Shown here: positions 43,753 to 54,850 of the stretch, piece by piece | How the letters are laid out: each line of letters begins with the position of its first letter | Numbering within the stretch: position 1 is the stretch's first letter | Origin: Coniella vitis | Lineage: Eukaryota; Ascomycota; Sordariomycetes; Diaporthales; Schizoparmaceae | DNA: 64,000 nt | Assembly: GCA_011317545.1 (NCBI GenBank) | Contig: WUJK01000007.1 | Coordinates: 1,488,001-1,552,000, forward strand | Direction of reading: 5' to 3' | The notes under the pieces: generated by a model | Databases searched by the model: none | What the model was told of the DNA's origin: nothing | Seen by the model: only the letters and a program-made list of their open reading frames with translations | Program-made: the position numbers and the translations under genes

Positions 43753-44962
43753 ATGGCGACCTCTGGTTCGGATCCAGGAAGCCAACGAAGGCACGATGAA
43801 GAGGACAACAAGAAGAAGTTCCTCGCCAACCTTCCGGCTGATATTGGACCGTTCAAGCAGTTTCTTCAGGATTACAGCGGTATACCAGCTGAGGAAGTCG
43901 AGGAGGTGATTTTGGATATTGTGAGTTTATTTTTGGGTTGTTGTGGGTGGCCTGGGGGAAGGGGAGGTATGGAGGGAGCCTTTTTTGTTTCATCTACGGA
44001 TGAAGTCATTGGTTTCTTGACATGGAGGTTGGATGTTGTAAACAACAAAGTTTAGCAATCTCTGCTGATCATATATTCTAACAAATTACTGATTACAGCG
44101 GCAAAAAGCCTACGATATCGTCCCTTACCCTGGTTTTGGCCTCTGGGGATTCACGCGAATTCATATTCTGGAGAAGGATCCAATTTACAAGACGGCTGTT
44201 GCGCGACTCATTGCACCAGCGCCAGCGCCAGCGCCACGTGTCCAGAGCCACAATAACAACGAGATCAAGGGCGATGAGAGCAATGGGGAAGAAATCCTCC
44301 TTGACCTCGGCTGTGGGCTAGGGCAGAACGTTCGACAGCTTGTGCATGCCGGTGTGCCGCCTGGGAGGCTTGTCGCTGTTGATTTGCGCAAGAGCTTGAT
44401 GGAACTTGGGTTTGCGCTGTTTCGGGATCGGAATACGTTGCTGGGCTGGGAGAAGGGAAAAGGAATGCAAGTGGACAAGGGAAGGGGGGCGTTGTTTATC
44501 GCTGGGGATGTGTTGGCTCGTTCGAGTGGTAAAGATGAGCTGGCGCAGCTGGATGGCAAGGTGAGTATTGTGCATGCGGCGAATTTGTTTCACTTGTTTG
44601 GATGGAGGGAGCAGGTTGTGCTGGGCCAGAGGATTGTGAGGTTTATGCAGGCCAACAAGGGCCGTAGCACCAAGGAGCGACGGCAATTTGTGTTTGGACG
44701 ACAGGTTGGCTCGTTGGTGGGCGGTGCGCGGGCAAACGCGGAGCAGCTGCCGCTTCGCGACGAGGAATTGTATCTGCATAGCGAAGAGAGTTTTCAACGG
44801 CTGTGGAGCGAAGTCGGCGCGGCAACGGGGACGCAATGGCGGGTTGAGGTTGAGATGCTGGGGATGATGCCGCCGGGCTATGAGTATATGCCTCCGGAAG
44901 CAAGATATACACGGTTTGTTGTGTGGAAAGACGGCCTTGAGGATCCAAAGATGGAATGTTGA
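43753..44962 (+). CDS. SAM-dependent methyltransferase of the fungal meroterpenoid (AusD/TdiE-like) type
   Basis: Two exons, join(43753..43920, 44099..44962), encode 343 residues. The 178-bp intron is GTGAGT...TTACAG, in phase 0. The N-terminal part (LANLPADIGPFKQFLQDYSGIPAEEVEEVILDIRQKAYDIVPYPGFGLWGF) is diagnostic of the fungal family containing AusD, Trt and TdiE-like enzymes. Motif I LLDLGCGLGQNVRQLV follows, then GRLVAVDLRKSLMELGFALFRDR, VSIVHAANLFHLFGWREQV and the family block RQFVFGRQVGSLVGGARAN with SFQRLWSEVGAATGTQW. Family members usually methylate acids or hydroxyls in secondary metabolism. A Pro/Ala repeat (PAPAPAPR) is inserted before motif I. The DOPA-dioxygenase-like gene follows on the same strand 467 bp away. 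No polyketide synthase or terpene cyclase is in view. Confidence 0.87.
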
Positions 44963-45429
44963 AGTGGCAGTGACTATCATAGTGATAGAAAAAAGCCGTA
45001 GCCATCGTCATCGTTGTCGCCGTCAGCGCATGTGTTCTGCTACCATGTATTTCCAAGCATTTGTAACGCTACTTCAGCCCCGCATTCCGCCGCTGACAAA
45101 CGCTTGGCTGTGTCGTGGAGACGTGGCTGGAGTCCCAAACCTCAAAAAGACGGCGACTCGCGTGCTATTATGATATGAACGCAAGGACAGACGAACGGTT
45201 TACTCACTCAACAACCGCTGAATCGTCAGTTGCCATTGTTGAATTATCTGTCCAAGTACAAGAAGGAACGGGAAATAGGTCTCTACAGACACCTTGATAA
45301 CGGTCTCAACGCATCAACATCCTCCCTACAAACGACGGCCATTGCACAAGCACTGCAGGCCATCGCCATCACCACCAACGAGAGAACCGGGATAGAAAAC
45401 AAACAACAGGCCCACGCCAAAAGAGCACC
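44963..45429. other. Intergenic region, DOPA-dioxygenase-like gene promoter
   Basis: A 467-bp gap between two genes on the same strand, with A/C-rich sequence near the downstream start. No additional gene. Confidence 0.5.
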
Positions 45430-46455
45430 ATGACGACGCACTTTGCTGTATACCAGTTTGCCTCGCCGGCTGCGGGCTACGAGGACGCGGCGCCACTGCC
45501 GCTTGAGGTCTCGGAGGACGGCAAGAGCCTCAAGAATCCGCAGACGGGGGTATTGAGTGAGGCGTATGAGAATTTTATTGACCCCTTGAGTAAAGGCCGG
45601 GATGGGGGATTGTAAGTTTATTTTGTTTCCTTGCGCCTTCATGGAGCCTGTTGTTCTATGGAGGTGGTGTTTTCGTGGTTTGATGCTGCTCACTCCCTTT
45701 CTGGCTGGATTTTGACGACATGGGGTGATAAGAAAGAGAGAAAGAGAGAGAAAGAAGCTGACTTGTATAATCTCACAAGTGATATCCACGTGTACTACAC
45801 GACCTCGCAAACGGAGCATGCTCGGCAGTTGTATGATAGGATCAGACGCGAGTGTAAGCTTCGTTCTCCCTTTTGTTCGCATGTCTGCTACTTGGCGTGC
45901 TTGAAGGCTGGCTCACATACGGTTTCGACAGTTCCCGAGTTGCGCATTTACAAGTTTTGGGAAAAGGTAAGTCTATCTTCTGTCTTGTCTGCTTCCCGTT
46001 TCGTTTCTATTGGCATGTCAGTAGAGAACATGACAACTGACTGGATATGGCCTCCCCCTAAAACAGGCTGTTGGACCGCACCCATATCCCATGTTTGAGG
46101 TCAACCTCTTTACACCCGCTCAGTTTGGCGCTTTTGTGCCATGGCTCAGTGTCTGGAGAGGCCCGTTGTCGGTGCTTGTTCACCCCAACAGTGAGTTGAC
46201 CGTGGTTCTTTTGTTTATCTGTTCATCCATGTTGCTCTTCATCTTTTCAATGCCCGCGAGCTGACCAAGATGCGTGCGTATCTAGCGGTTGTGGAGGACG
46301 ACGGCCTTCAATGGGACAGCATTATCCAGGATCACACGCAGAGGGCGATGTGGATGGGCGAGAGAGTGCCGTTGGATCTGAGCATGATGTACGAGCTGAG
46401 GGAGAAGGAAGCGGCACAAAAGGCGCTGGCCACTTCACAGAATGGTACTGTGTAG
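45430..46455 (+). CDS. DOPA 4,5-dioxygenase family protein
   Basis: Five exons, join(45430..45611, 45780..45853, 45932..45966, 46067..46190, 46286..46455), encode 194 residues. All introns are GT-AG with GCTGAC-type branch points in several. Splicing restores the conserved core: GGFDIHVYYTT, ARQLYDRIRREFPELRIYKFWEK, AVGPHPYPMFEVNLFTPAQFGAFVPWLSVWRGPLSVLVHPNT and DHTQRAMWMGERVPLDLSMM. The histidines in DIHVYY, GPHP, VHPN and DHTQ are the family's likely metal ligands. The founding enzymes (Amanita and plant DOPA dioxygenases) open the ring of L-DOPA to betalamic-acid-type products, but bacterial and ascomycete members may act on other catechols. It lies after a methyltransferase gene on the same strand. 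An Asp/Trp insertion (VVEDDGLQWDSI) sits before the last motif. Confidence 0.9.
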
Positions 46456-47367
46456 GCTTGCACCGCAATGTTGGGTCATGTGATTATCGTCGAGCAGTCT
46501 CATCATCAAATACCAGGCGACTGAAGTGCCACGAGTACTTGCAATTTACAGCGGTCAATAGCCAGAACGACCCCGAAATTATAGTGGTCCGTGGCAGGCT
46601 TACAGCGCAAATCCGGGGAAGGTGTGGGCGCTCTGTAGGCCGTGAATAGGCGTGGCAATTGGGCGGCCCCGCACCAAAAGAGAGCGCCGAATGCACCTCT
46701 GACCATTGGCCAACCCCAGTACTCCCAGGGGCACGTCAGGGTGCATCAAGTGATTTTGCTGCAAGGTTACATAGTAAAGTGAACAGCCCGTAGCAGGTGG
46801 GAAAAGTCGGGTTTCGAAAGTGGTCCTTGTCGCCATCATCCTCCTCCTCCTTCCTTCTCCTTGGCCACTCTCCTGTTTCCTTTTCCTTTTTCCCTTTGTC
46901 TCCCGTTCTTCACCTACCCTTCTTTTTCTTGTTCATTTTTAGGCTGGTGTGTATTGGTAGGCTTGGAGCGACTCGAGAAGTCCAAGTCCCAACCCTTTGT
47001 GGTTCCATTCCAGACAGCGATTTGCAAGCCAGGTGCCGTCCTGCTTTGTGGGCTCAGATTGGTTCTCGATGCTCAGGTGCCCTCGATTAGCCATTTCAAC
47101 GTCATCGCACTTTGGGACAGAGTCAGCGCACACAACGATCGCCTTCGACCCCTCTCTCTGCGTGACCTCCGCTTGCCATTCTGCCCACTGTCCTCCAGAC
47201 CTCGACCCCAACCCCAACTCTTCTCGTCTATACCTCTTCAGGTCGTTCATCCGCTTGCCAACACGCCGAGCCGAAGCGAAGCGGCGCAGTCGACAGCATC
47301 GACTCGTTGCGAACCGTGACCAGGACTCCCGCATCCAGCCTCTGGAATCCCAACCACTCGTCCTTAG
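46456..47367. other. Intergenic region
   Basis: Contains the DOPA-dioxygenase-like 3' UTR and the promoter/leader of the next gene, with a CT-rich block at 46845-46940. No coding frame is supported. Confidence 0.5.
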
Positions 47368-49281
47368 ATGTCTTCGCCCTCCACAGCAGACGGCTCTACT
47401 TCAAAAGTCGAGCCGCCGCCGCCTCGCCCTCCCACTCCGCGGAAATACCCTCCACCCGACTTCACGAGAATCGGCTCCAGTCTCTCCCTCAATGAAGCAC
47501 ACCGTCCCCGCAAGCTGCGGCTGCTCGTGGCCGCCAATGGCTCTCGCGATGTCGCCTGGGCCCAGACCATTGCCGTGCGCCTCTCCAAAGACCCTCAGAT
47601 CACCGTCCAGGCCATTGTCGACGACATGACGCACCGTCTCGCCCAAGAAATCGTCTGCTACCAAAACAAGAGTTTCAACGCGACGGACAGCGCAATATGT
47701 TCCAAAGACACAGAGACTCTGCACCACAAGGCGTACGAGTTGGTGGAATGGGCGGACTTGCTCGTGTTGGCGCCCATCACGGCCGACAATCTCGCCAAAA
47801 TGATACACGGCATCGCGGACACCTTTCTGCTGGAGGTTTTGAGGAGCTGGGATACATCCAAGCGAATTCTGCTGGTTCCCGGTATGTCGGTGCACGAGTG
47901 GGAGAACCCCGTCACCAAGAAACAGATGAGCAAGTTGCACAGAAAGTATACGTGGGTTCGCGTGCTGCCACCGATACATTGGCACTACGACACGGCCGAG
48001 GCCCCTTCAAAAGCACAGCCCAAGAAGGTCGTGTCCTGGGAAGGCCTGAACGAGGTGCTGTCTGTCATCAAGAACCAGTCCGATCTCTTGTCCCTCGGTC
48101 ACGACGTCGACACAGCTACTCAGAACACAGCCGGGCCCACAGCCCACGGCCAAGCAGCCAGCAGTACATCACAAGTCACTGTCAAACTCCCTGCAGAATT
48201 GTGGACCATCATCTTTGAGTATACCGGCGACTGGGAGCTTGCACAGGCTTGCGGCGTCTACACCCGTCTTGCCATGCCGACAAAGCAGGGCTGGCTTCTC
48301 GAACCACGCCACCCCCACGATCCTGTGTCCGTTTTTCAGCACGAGCTTGAGTGGACTCTCCTCTCTGCCAACACCCAGGCCATCTGCAAACGGCTTGCAC
48401 AAGCACCCAACAGCTTCCGCGAACTCTCTGCGCTCGCCACCAAGCTCATCTTCAAATTCACCCTCATTGACGTCCTCCGCTACATTGAAAAGAACTGCCC
48501 GCATATCTTCAAGTGCTTTGACGGCAAAACCATCCCCACCAAGGCCTCTGCCTACTACCCGCGCACGGAAATACTCGACTGGTGGCTCACCTCGCCGTCC
48601 TTTCTCGAGAAGCAGTACGACGCCGAAGCCCTCGATTACGCTTCGCAGCACGGCTATGTGCATATTCTGCGGTGGTGGGCACGTTCGGGCCTCCCACTCA
48701 AGTACACCACGACCGCACTCGAGCAGGCTTCTGCGCGTGGCCATATCGAGGTCCTCGACTGGTGGCGTGATACATGTCGCGATAGGAAGAGTGGCACCGG
48801 TCTAAGCATTAATGGCAGCAGTCTGACAGACGAAGCGGAGCTCAAACCCGGCAAAGCAATCCTCTTCGCCGCACAATACGGCCGTCTCGACGTCATTAGC
48901 TGGTGGGCCAACAGCGGCTTGCGGTTTGCGCACGAGGAGCAAGTGTGCAAAGTAGCGAGCAAGTACGGCCAGGTCGGCGTGCTAGAGCTATGGCGCAAGC
49001 TCAAAGGCGACGACAAGATTACCTTTGACATTCAGATCCTCACGGAGCCGACGTTGCACTCGCATATTGGCGTGTTGGATTGGTGGGCGGGGTACGCGCA
49101 CGGCGAGTTGCCGGATATGGATGGGCGGCGCGCAAAGAAAGTCGAGTACCGCATGATGGATATCGAAGAGGCGCTCGAGGATGCGTTTGGTGACCAGACG
49201 AATATTCGACGATGGTGGGTTGAGCATGGTTTGAATTTGGGGATTGGGACGACGGCTTGGATGAGCCCTAGGGAGCTTTGA
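47368..49281 (+). CDS. HFCD flavoprotein domain fused to DWW ankyrin-like repeats
   Basis: One exon, 637 residues. After a Pro-rich start (residues 1-45), residues about 48-235 form a Rossmann-like flavoprotein fold of the Hal3/PPC-decarboxylase (HFCD) type: KLRLLVAANGSRDVAWAQTIAVRL, LVEWADLLVLAPITADNLAKMIHGIADTFLLEVLRSWD and ILLVPGMSVHEWENPVTKKQM. The last segment matches the PAMNxxMWxxP substrate-clamp region, but the Asn is replaced by Ser. The catalytic His is not clearly in register with HxELxxWAD. The C-terminal half has repeats centred on DWW/RWW (ILDWWLTSPSFLEK, ILRWWARSGLPLK, VLDWWRDTC, VISWWANSGL, VLDWWAGYAHG, IRRWWVEHG). This is an ankyrin-like repeat class seen in fungal and protist proteins. 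A flavin- or ligand-binding regulator is more likely than an active decarboxylase. Confidence 0.82.
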   Translation: MSSPSTADGSTSKVEPPPPRPPTPRKYPPPDFTRIGSSLSLNEAHRPRKLRLLVAANGSRDVAWAQTIAVRLSKDPQITVQAIVDDMTHRLAQEIVCYQNKSFNATDSAICSKDTETLHHKAYELVEWADLLVLAPITADNLAKMIHGIADTFLLEVLRSWDTSKRILLVPGMSVHEWENPVTKKQMSKLHRKYTWVRVLPPIHWHYDTAEAPSKAQPKKVVSWEGLNEVLSVIKNQSDLLSLGHDVDTATQNTAGPTAHGQAASSTSQVTVKLPAELWTIIFEYTGDWELAQACGVYTRLAMPTKQGWLLEPRHPHDPVSVFQHELEWTLLSANTQAICKRLAQAPNSFRELSALATKLIFKFTLIDVLRYIEKNCPHIFKCFDGKTIPTKASAYYPRTEILDWWLTSPSFLEKQYDAEALDYASQHGYVHILRWWARSGLPLKYTTTALEQASARGHIEVLDWWRDTCRDRKSGTGLSINGSSLTDEAELKPGKAILFAAQYGRLDVISWWANSGLRFAHEEQVCKVASKYGQVGVLELWRKLKGDDKITFDIQILTEPTLHSHIGVLDWWAGYAHGELPDMDGRRAKKVEYRMMDIEEALEDAFGDQTNIRRWWVEHGLNLGIGTTAWMSPREL

Positions 49282-50127
49282 TTGCGACAGTGGAGGAGTC
49301 ACTCTACGAAGTCACTTTTCATTAAGTCTTCGTGGTGTAGACAGCTGTGTGTTTTATGTATATGGCTTCTAGTCCCTTTTTCCCCCGCATATTGGGAGTG
49401 TGTATTTAGTTCTGGCACTGGCATGGGCATTGGCATGGTGGGCATCAGGAACAAGATTGTAATTATTCCCTTTTCCATAGCAAGGCGTCGGGTAAGCATC
49501 AAAATCTTGGATCCATTTGAGTATAGGATGAAATGGTTCCCTTTTTGATCTATTGTTTTTCTATTATTGATCAGCTAGTTTGTAGTTCCTTGAGATATCT
49601 GCGTTCGGCTGCTCTGCTTAACATATTTATTTACTAATCTGCCATTTCTTTGGATGGACAACTTGTGCACTTTTCAAGTACATATGTACCCGTGTAATGC
49701 CTCTTATGACTGAACTTGACCAGATCACGGCCATGCGGCCGTAGACAAGCGCCTTGTTCTCTATTGTGTTCGGCCATCAACTTGGTCTTGCATGATGGGC
49801 GGTTTTGCAAATATCCTTTCAACGACAAAAATATTCATCCTTCTCGAAGAGACCTGCAATCGTTTAGCCAGCATATAAGGAGCAAATAACTTGCGATGGA
49901 GGAGCATGTCTGTCCTTCAAACTTGCCCAATTCGCCCAATTTGATTGCCGTCTTTGTGGGTATCTTGCCTGCTCATCGACCCATCTAGCTAGATGCGACG
50001 GGGCCTTGACAGGAAGAACCGTGATGCCAATCGCGTAGCACTTCTCTTGTATACCTTTTGTATACTGGTCCATTATTGGGGGGGTAACCTATCTGTTGAT
50101 GTCGAAGGAGATGAAGGACTGCATCGT
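49282..50127. other. Intergenic region between convergent genes
   Basis: Holds 3' UTRs of two converging genes. No gene, RNA or repeat is recognised. Confidence 0.5.
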
Positions 50128-50852
50128 TCATCCAAATTTGGCCGGGTTGCTGGGTATCAGCTTCATAAGCACCTCGAGTTGCCTGATTTGCTGTCGCCTG
50201 CGTATATCTTTCACATCCCTCTTATCGCGCCGCTGCTGGCCGTTGCTAAAGACAACTGTGAAGCTTTCTACTTTGGCGCCGGCCGGGATCACTGCGCGCG
50301 GAGAGATTGTGGACCACTAAAAAAAGCAAGCAGAAAAGAATCAGAGATAAAAAACACATGCAATGTCAGATCAAGCGTGCGAGGTCTTTTGTTTTTCCGT
50401 TTTGCTTTATCACTTACCTCCCCAATCACGGCGCCCTGGCCCACCCTCGCCCCTACACCCACCACACTCCCCTCGCCGATGACGGTCCCGCCGGCTTCAA
50501 TGACCGCGGCCGCCTGCACCGTGACGTAGTCGCCCAGCGTGACGCCCAGGTGCTCGCCGTGGTGATTGCCCACAATGGCATCGGGAAAGACGCCGACATG
50601 CGTGCGTTCCTGCACGATGCACCGCTTGCCGACGTCGACGGGCCCGATGCGCGACTCGAGCTTGGCGCGCGGGTGGACGAGGCTCTCGGTGCGGAGGGTG
50701 ATGGTGTAGATGCCTGTGAGTATGGCCGAGTCGGCGATGATGAGGGAGGAGGAGAAGCGGATGGGGGCTTTCGGACCCGAGTCTTTGAGCGGTGGGAGGA
50801 TCGAGTGTCGTTTGCTGTGGGCGCTTGCGCTGGCTGTGGCGGAGGAGGACAT
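50128..50852 (-). CDS. Dynactin p27-like (DCTN6) subunit
   Basis: Two exons, complement(50128..50316, 50418..50852), encode 207 residues. The 101-bp intron has donor GTAAGT and an AG acceptor after a T run, in phase 0. The body is a left-handed beta-helix of hexapeptide repeats: IRFSSSLIIADSAILTGIYTITL, VHPRAKLESRIGPVDVGKRCIVQERTHVG, GEHLGVTLGDYVTVQAAAVIEAGGTVIGEGSVVGVGARVGQGAVIGEWSTISPRAVIPAGAKV. This pattern and size match DCTN6/p27, a component of the pointed-end complex of dynactin, which links dynein to cargo. The basic C-terminal helix (QQRRDKRDVKDIRRRQQIRQLEVLMKLI) also fits. p25 (DCTN5) is the main alternative. It shares a promoter with the complex I 51 kDa gene. Confidence 0.85.
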
Positions 50853-51431
50853 GGTTGTTGGTGGAGAATGGCTGGGAGGCGAGGACTGAAATGTGAGCCT
50901 GGGAAGCTGTGTGGTCTAGTAGCTGGGCGGGAAAAGAGATCAACAGGGCGAGTTATGGCACGCTCCTCATTGCTGGTGAGCTCGATTTGTCGAATGAGGC
51001 TATCGATAGGTTGGCAGTGGTGATCGGGCGGCACGGGAACGCGGTTCATGGACCCTTGCGCGCGCGACTAGAGTTGCAAAGAGTACTATGTAAGCAGGGG
51101 TGGGGGCTGCCCCGGACCAAAAAATCGATGACATAGCAGACCAGCGGCGAGCTTGCCACCCTCGTCGTGGGTGCGCTATCAATTTTGTGCTGCAGCTGGG
51201 TGGAAAGCCGCTAGGAGGGTACCTCGCTCACAGCAGCCGGCAAGCAGGCCCAATCACATTGCCCCAGTTACCAAAAAGAGACCCACTTCGCACTTGCTTC
51301 GAGACTGGATGGGCGTTGACTTTCCCAATTGCCTCTCAACCCGCTCCCCCATCTGACGCCCACAAGCCGCCAGCTTGCCAATTGGGCACACCGAAGCAAC
51401 ACAACACCCACACCCGAGACCTTCGTCCACC
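50853..51431. other. Bidirectional promoter (dynactin p27-like / complex I 51 kDa)
   Basis: A 579-bp region between two divergent start codons. No coding signal. A CA-rich leader lies before 51432. Confidence 0.55.
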
Positions 51432-53061
51432 ATGCTCTCACGGACAGCAGCACCGGCAAAGGTCGCTAGGGCCGTTGTCGCGCCCGCAGCCGCGGCCACA
51501 AACACCACGCAGCAGCCGGCCCGCGGCTTCGCAACCGTCCAAGATGGCACGCCAAAGCGCACCTACGGCGGCCTCAAGGACCAGGACCGCATCTTCCAGA
51601 ACCTCTACGGCCGCTATCCACCCGACCTGAAGCACGCAAAGAAGATGGGCGACTGGCACAAGACCAAGGAGATCATACTCAAGGGCCACGACTGGATCAT
51701 TGGTGAGATCAAGGCCTCGGGTCTGCGTGGGAGAGGAGGTGCTGGCTTTCCGTCGGGTCTGAAATGGGTATGTCCGAGTGTTGTAAAAGAGTGGCAAGCA
51801 AGAATATCTGGGCGGATACTGATTATGTTGTCGCACTGCAGTCCTTCATGAACCCCAAGGGCTGGGAGAACGACACGAAGCCCCGCTACCTGGTCGTCAA
51901 CGCTGACGAGGGTGAGCCCGGAACCTGCAAGGACCGCGAGATCATGCGCAAGGACCCCCACAAGCTCATCGAGGGCTGTCTGGTTGCTGGCCGTGCCATG
52001 AACGCCACCGCCGCTTACATCTACATCCGTGGAGAGTTCTACTACGAGGCTGCCATTCTTCAGGAGGCTATCAACGAGGCCTACGCCGACGGCCTGATCG
52101 GCAAGAACGCGTGTGGCTCTGGTTACGACTTTGACGTCTACCTGCACCGTGGAGGCGGTGCCTATGTTTGTGGCGAGGAGACCAGCTTGATCGAGTCGCT
52201 CGAGGGCAAGCCTGGCAAGCCCAGACTCAAGCCTCCGTTCCCTGCTGCTATCGGTCTGTTTGGTTGCGCATCGACTGTGGCCAACGTCGAGACTGTGGCC
52301 GTGGCACCCACTATTTGCCGAAGAGGCGGTAGCTGGTTTGCTGGTTTCGGCCGTGAGCGCAACCAGGGCACCAAGCTGTTCTGTATCAGCGGACACGTCA
52401 ACAACCCCTGTACTGTCGAGGAGGAGATGAGTATCTCTATGCGGGAGCTGATTGACAAGCACTGTGGTGGTGTCCGCGGTGGATGGGACAACCTGCTCGC
52501 TGTCATTCCCGGAGGCTCGTCCACGCCCGTCCTGCCCAAGCATATTTGCGACGACCAGATTATGGACTTTGACGGCTTGAAGGACAGCCAGTCCGGTCTT
52601 GGTACTGCTGCTGTCATTGTCATGGACAAGAGTACCGATATCGTCCGCGCCATTGCCCGGTTATCGCACTTTTACCGCCACGAGTCTTGCGGCCAGTGCA
52701 CGCCTTGCCGTGAGGGCAGCAAGTGGACCGAGCAGATTATGAACCGCTTCCAGCACGGTATGGGCCGTGAGAGGGAGATTGACATGTTGCAGGAACTGAC
52801 AAAGCAAGTTGAGGGCCACACCATTTGCGGTAAGTTGTTTACTTTGACGTGCAAATATTTGTGTAGAGATGACACTAATATGCTTGCATAGCTCTCGGTG
52901 AGGCTTTTGCCTGGCCCATCCAAGGTCTTATTCGTCACTTCCGCCCAGAGCTTGAGAAGCGTATGCAGGACTTTGCGCAAAAGAATGGCGGCCCGGCGCT
53001 GGCTGGCGGATGGACGCATGATGCGAGGGCACGCGGACACTTGGTCGCTCCTGGTCAGTAA
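51432..53061 (+). CDS. nuo-51: NADH:ubiquinone oxidoreductase 51 kDa subunit (complex I, FMN subunit)
   Basis: Three exons, join(51432..51767, 51842..52829, 52892..53061), encode 497 residues. Introns are 74 and 62 bp. The first about 35 residues (MLSRTAAPAKVARAVVAPAAAAT...ARGFATV) form a mitochondrial presequence. NADH- and FMN-binding regions are SGLRGRGGAGFPSGLKW, NADEGEPGTCKDREIMRKDPHKL and GGGAYVCGEETSLIESLEG. The N3 4Fe-4S cluster is bound by ESCGQCTPCREG (near 52682-52717) and the Cys of HTICALGEAFAWP, which spans the second intron. This subunit takes electrons from NADH in the peripheral arm of complex I on the matrix side. All key residues are present, so it should be functional. Codon use is strongly C-biased, as expected of a highly expressed gene. 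Confidence 0.97.
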
Positions 53062-53621
53062 GGGCTCAAAGGGCGAAGGAAGGGAAGGAAGTCAAGATTG
53101 TTTTTCGCAGGCTTTGGCGTTGCGTGCGTGGTTTATTAGAATGGAATAAACGATCCAAAATGTACATTTGTTTCTAGTACTACTACGTGTCTTTGGGCTT
53201 GATGTACCTAGGTATCGGTTAATCTTCGTGGGCAAGCCATGTCTAAAAATCGTTTTTTGTTGCCAAAACTGAAGAATAGAACTTCCAGTCACTACCGGGT
53301 CGCCAAACATCAGCTCGGGGTGTTGTTCAATGTGTGCTTGCCTTGATTTTTCTTCCAGTATAATCCTTCAGCCTCGTACTGGAGGGAGCGTCTCATGCTG
53401 ATTACAAAGTGGCATTAGGGATGTTTGTCAAGGAGTGGGCCGCTTGAGCCGATCTTACAGGCAACCTGAATTTTACAACCATATTTTCATTGCTCCTCCA
53501 ACCGCAACATCGGGACTTGTGCAAGCAATGCTTTTCTGATTTTGCAGTGGTGTCAGGTCGATACATTCCCGAGATCTCTAACCAGTTGAGCGCCCAAGAA
53601 ACCCCTTCCAAGGTCGGCGCA
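53062..53621. other. Intergenic region
   Basis: 3' UTR of the complex I gene and leader of the PEX11-like gene. Nothing else is recognised. Confidence 0.5.
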
Positions 53622-54850
53622 ATGGCCGAGCCCAAGGGGTCCCCGCCTGCCTCGACGCTCGATCGCTTCATTCGCTTCGGCACCGATGCTGGTGAGTCTT
53701 TGCCGCCTCCTACACCTCTCCTAGCTCCTATTTTCCAAGAGCCTCACCCAGCTGGTCTGCTCTTGTTTCACAATTCTGACCTGCCACAACAGCCGGTATC
53801 GAGCGGATGCTGCGCATGGTCCAGGCGATCGTCATGGTCGTCCTCGCACACGCGAGCCTCACAAGCGGCTTCGCTAAGCTGGTCAGCCAAGTCGGCAACA
53901 AACATGTCTGGGCCGGCGCCGCGCCGCGAAGTGGCAGCATTGAGGTTCTCGTTGAGCTGCGCAAGAGGGTAGCGCTTGCACGGCGGTTCTTTCGCGTGTT
54001 TCGGTTCCTGGAGTCCTTCCAGGCGGCATATGTGATTTATACCTCGTTTTATGCCGCGAGAGTGCCGGTGGTGGGTGAGGCGGTAGAGGAGGAGAAGGGT
54101 TCTTCTGCTTTAGCTGGTGCTGGGAAAGCAGGACATGTCGGTCACAATCACGAACAAGTCAATGGGCATGATAGCATCAACACATCAGAAGCAACGCAAG
54201 CAGAGACAACGGCCACGACACAGCCAGCACAGCCGAAAAGAACATGCAGTTGCAAGCATCACCACAACCACAGCGCCAAACCCCACGATCCGACCAAGAT
54301 TCCTACCGAAGCATGGCTTGATATATTCGCTCGCACCTTCAATGGCATGTATCTCCTCCTCGAGACGATCATGCTCGTCGACGCGCTCGAGCTACCCGGG
54401 TTCTCGCTGTGGGGCGCGCAATGGGGTCCTATCTGGCACGTGGAAGGCCAGCGGTTCTGGTTCTTTGCTCTAGCCTGTGGTATCGGCTCTGCGGTGATCA
54501 AGCTGGCCAAGCTGGTGAGGTATGCGCCGGTGGTACGTGTGCCACAGATTGGTGAAGAATGGGGCTGGGGCTGGGGAGAGCGCAAAGCCGAGAGCGAGTT
54601 GGCAGACTGGGAAAAGATGCGTGACAAGATGCGACGGCTGGTGTGGCATCGACGCGAGACCAAAAAGGCGTGGAGGCGGGAGCTGAGAACGAAAGGATGG
54701 CGGACGGCGAGGAGATGTATTGCTGATGTGTTGGACTTGACGGTGCCGGGGGTTGTGGTTGGGTGGGTGAACCTCACGCCTGGGACGGTGGGATTGGCGA
54801 TGATTTGCTCAACTTGGATTACTGGGAAAGAGATTTGGGAGAGGCTATGA
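53622..54850 (+). CDS. PEX11-like peroxisomal membrane protein
   Basis: Two exons, join(53622..53691, 53793..54850), encode 375 residues. The 101-bp intron is GTGAGT...AACAG. The N-terminus (STLDRFIRFGTDAAGIERMLRMVQAIVMVVLAHA) and the amphipathic block ELRKRVALARRFFRVFRFLESFQAAYVIY match PEX11-family proteins, which bend the peroxisome membrane before division. Further membrane-associated segments lie at FWFFALACGIGSAVIKLAKLVRYAP and near the C-terminus (DLTVPGVVVGWVNLTPGTVGLAMICSTWITGKEIWERL), the latter a typical PEX11 end. A central insertion of about 70 residues is rich in Thr/Gln and then His/Cys (CSCKHHHNHSAKPHD), which is unusual. Fungal PEX11C-type is the best subclass, inferred from the length and late membrane segments. 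Confidence 0.82.

Noticed and set aside
47401..47985. Minus-strand frame inside the flavoprotein-ankyrin gene
   Set aside because: Shadow of the plus-strand gene, which has domain matches and a good start.
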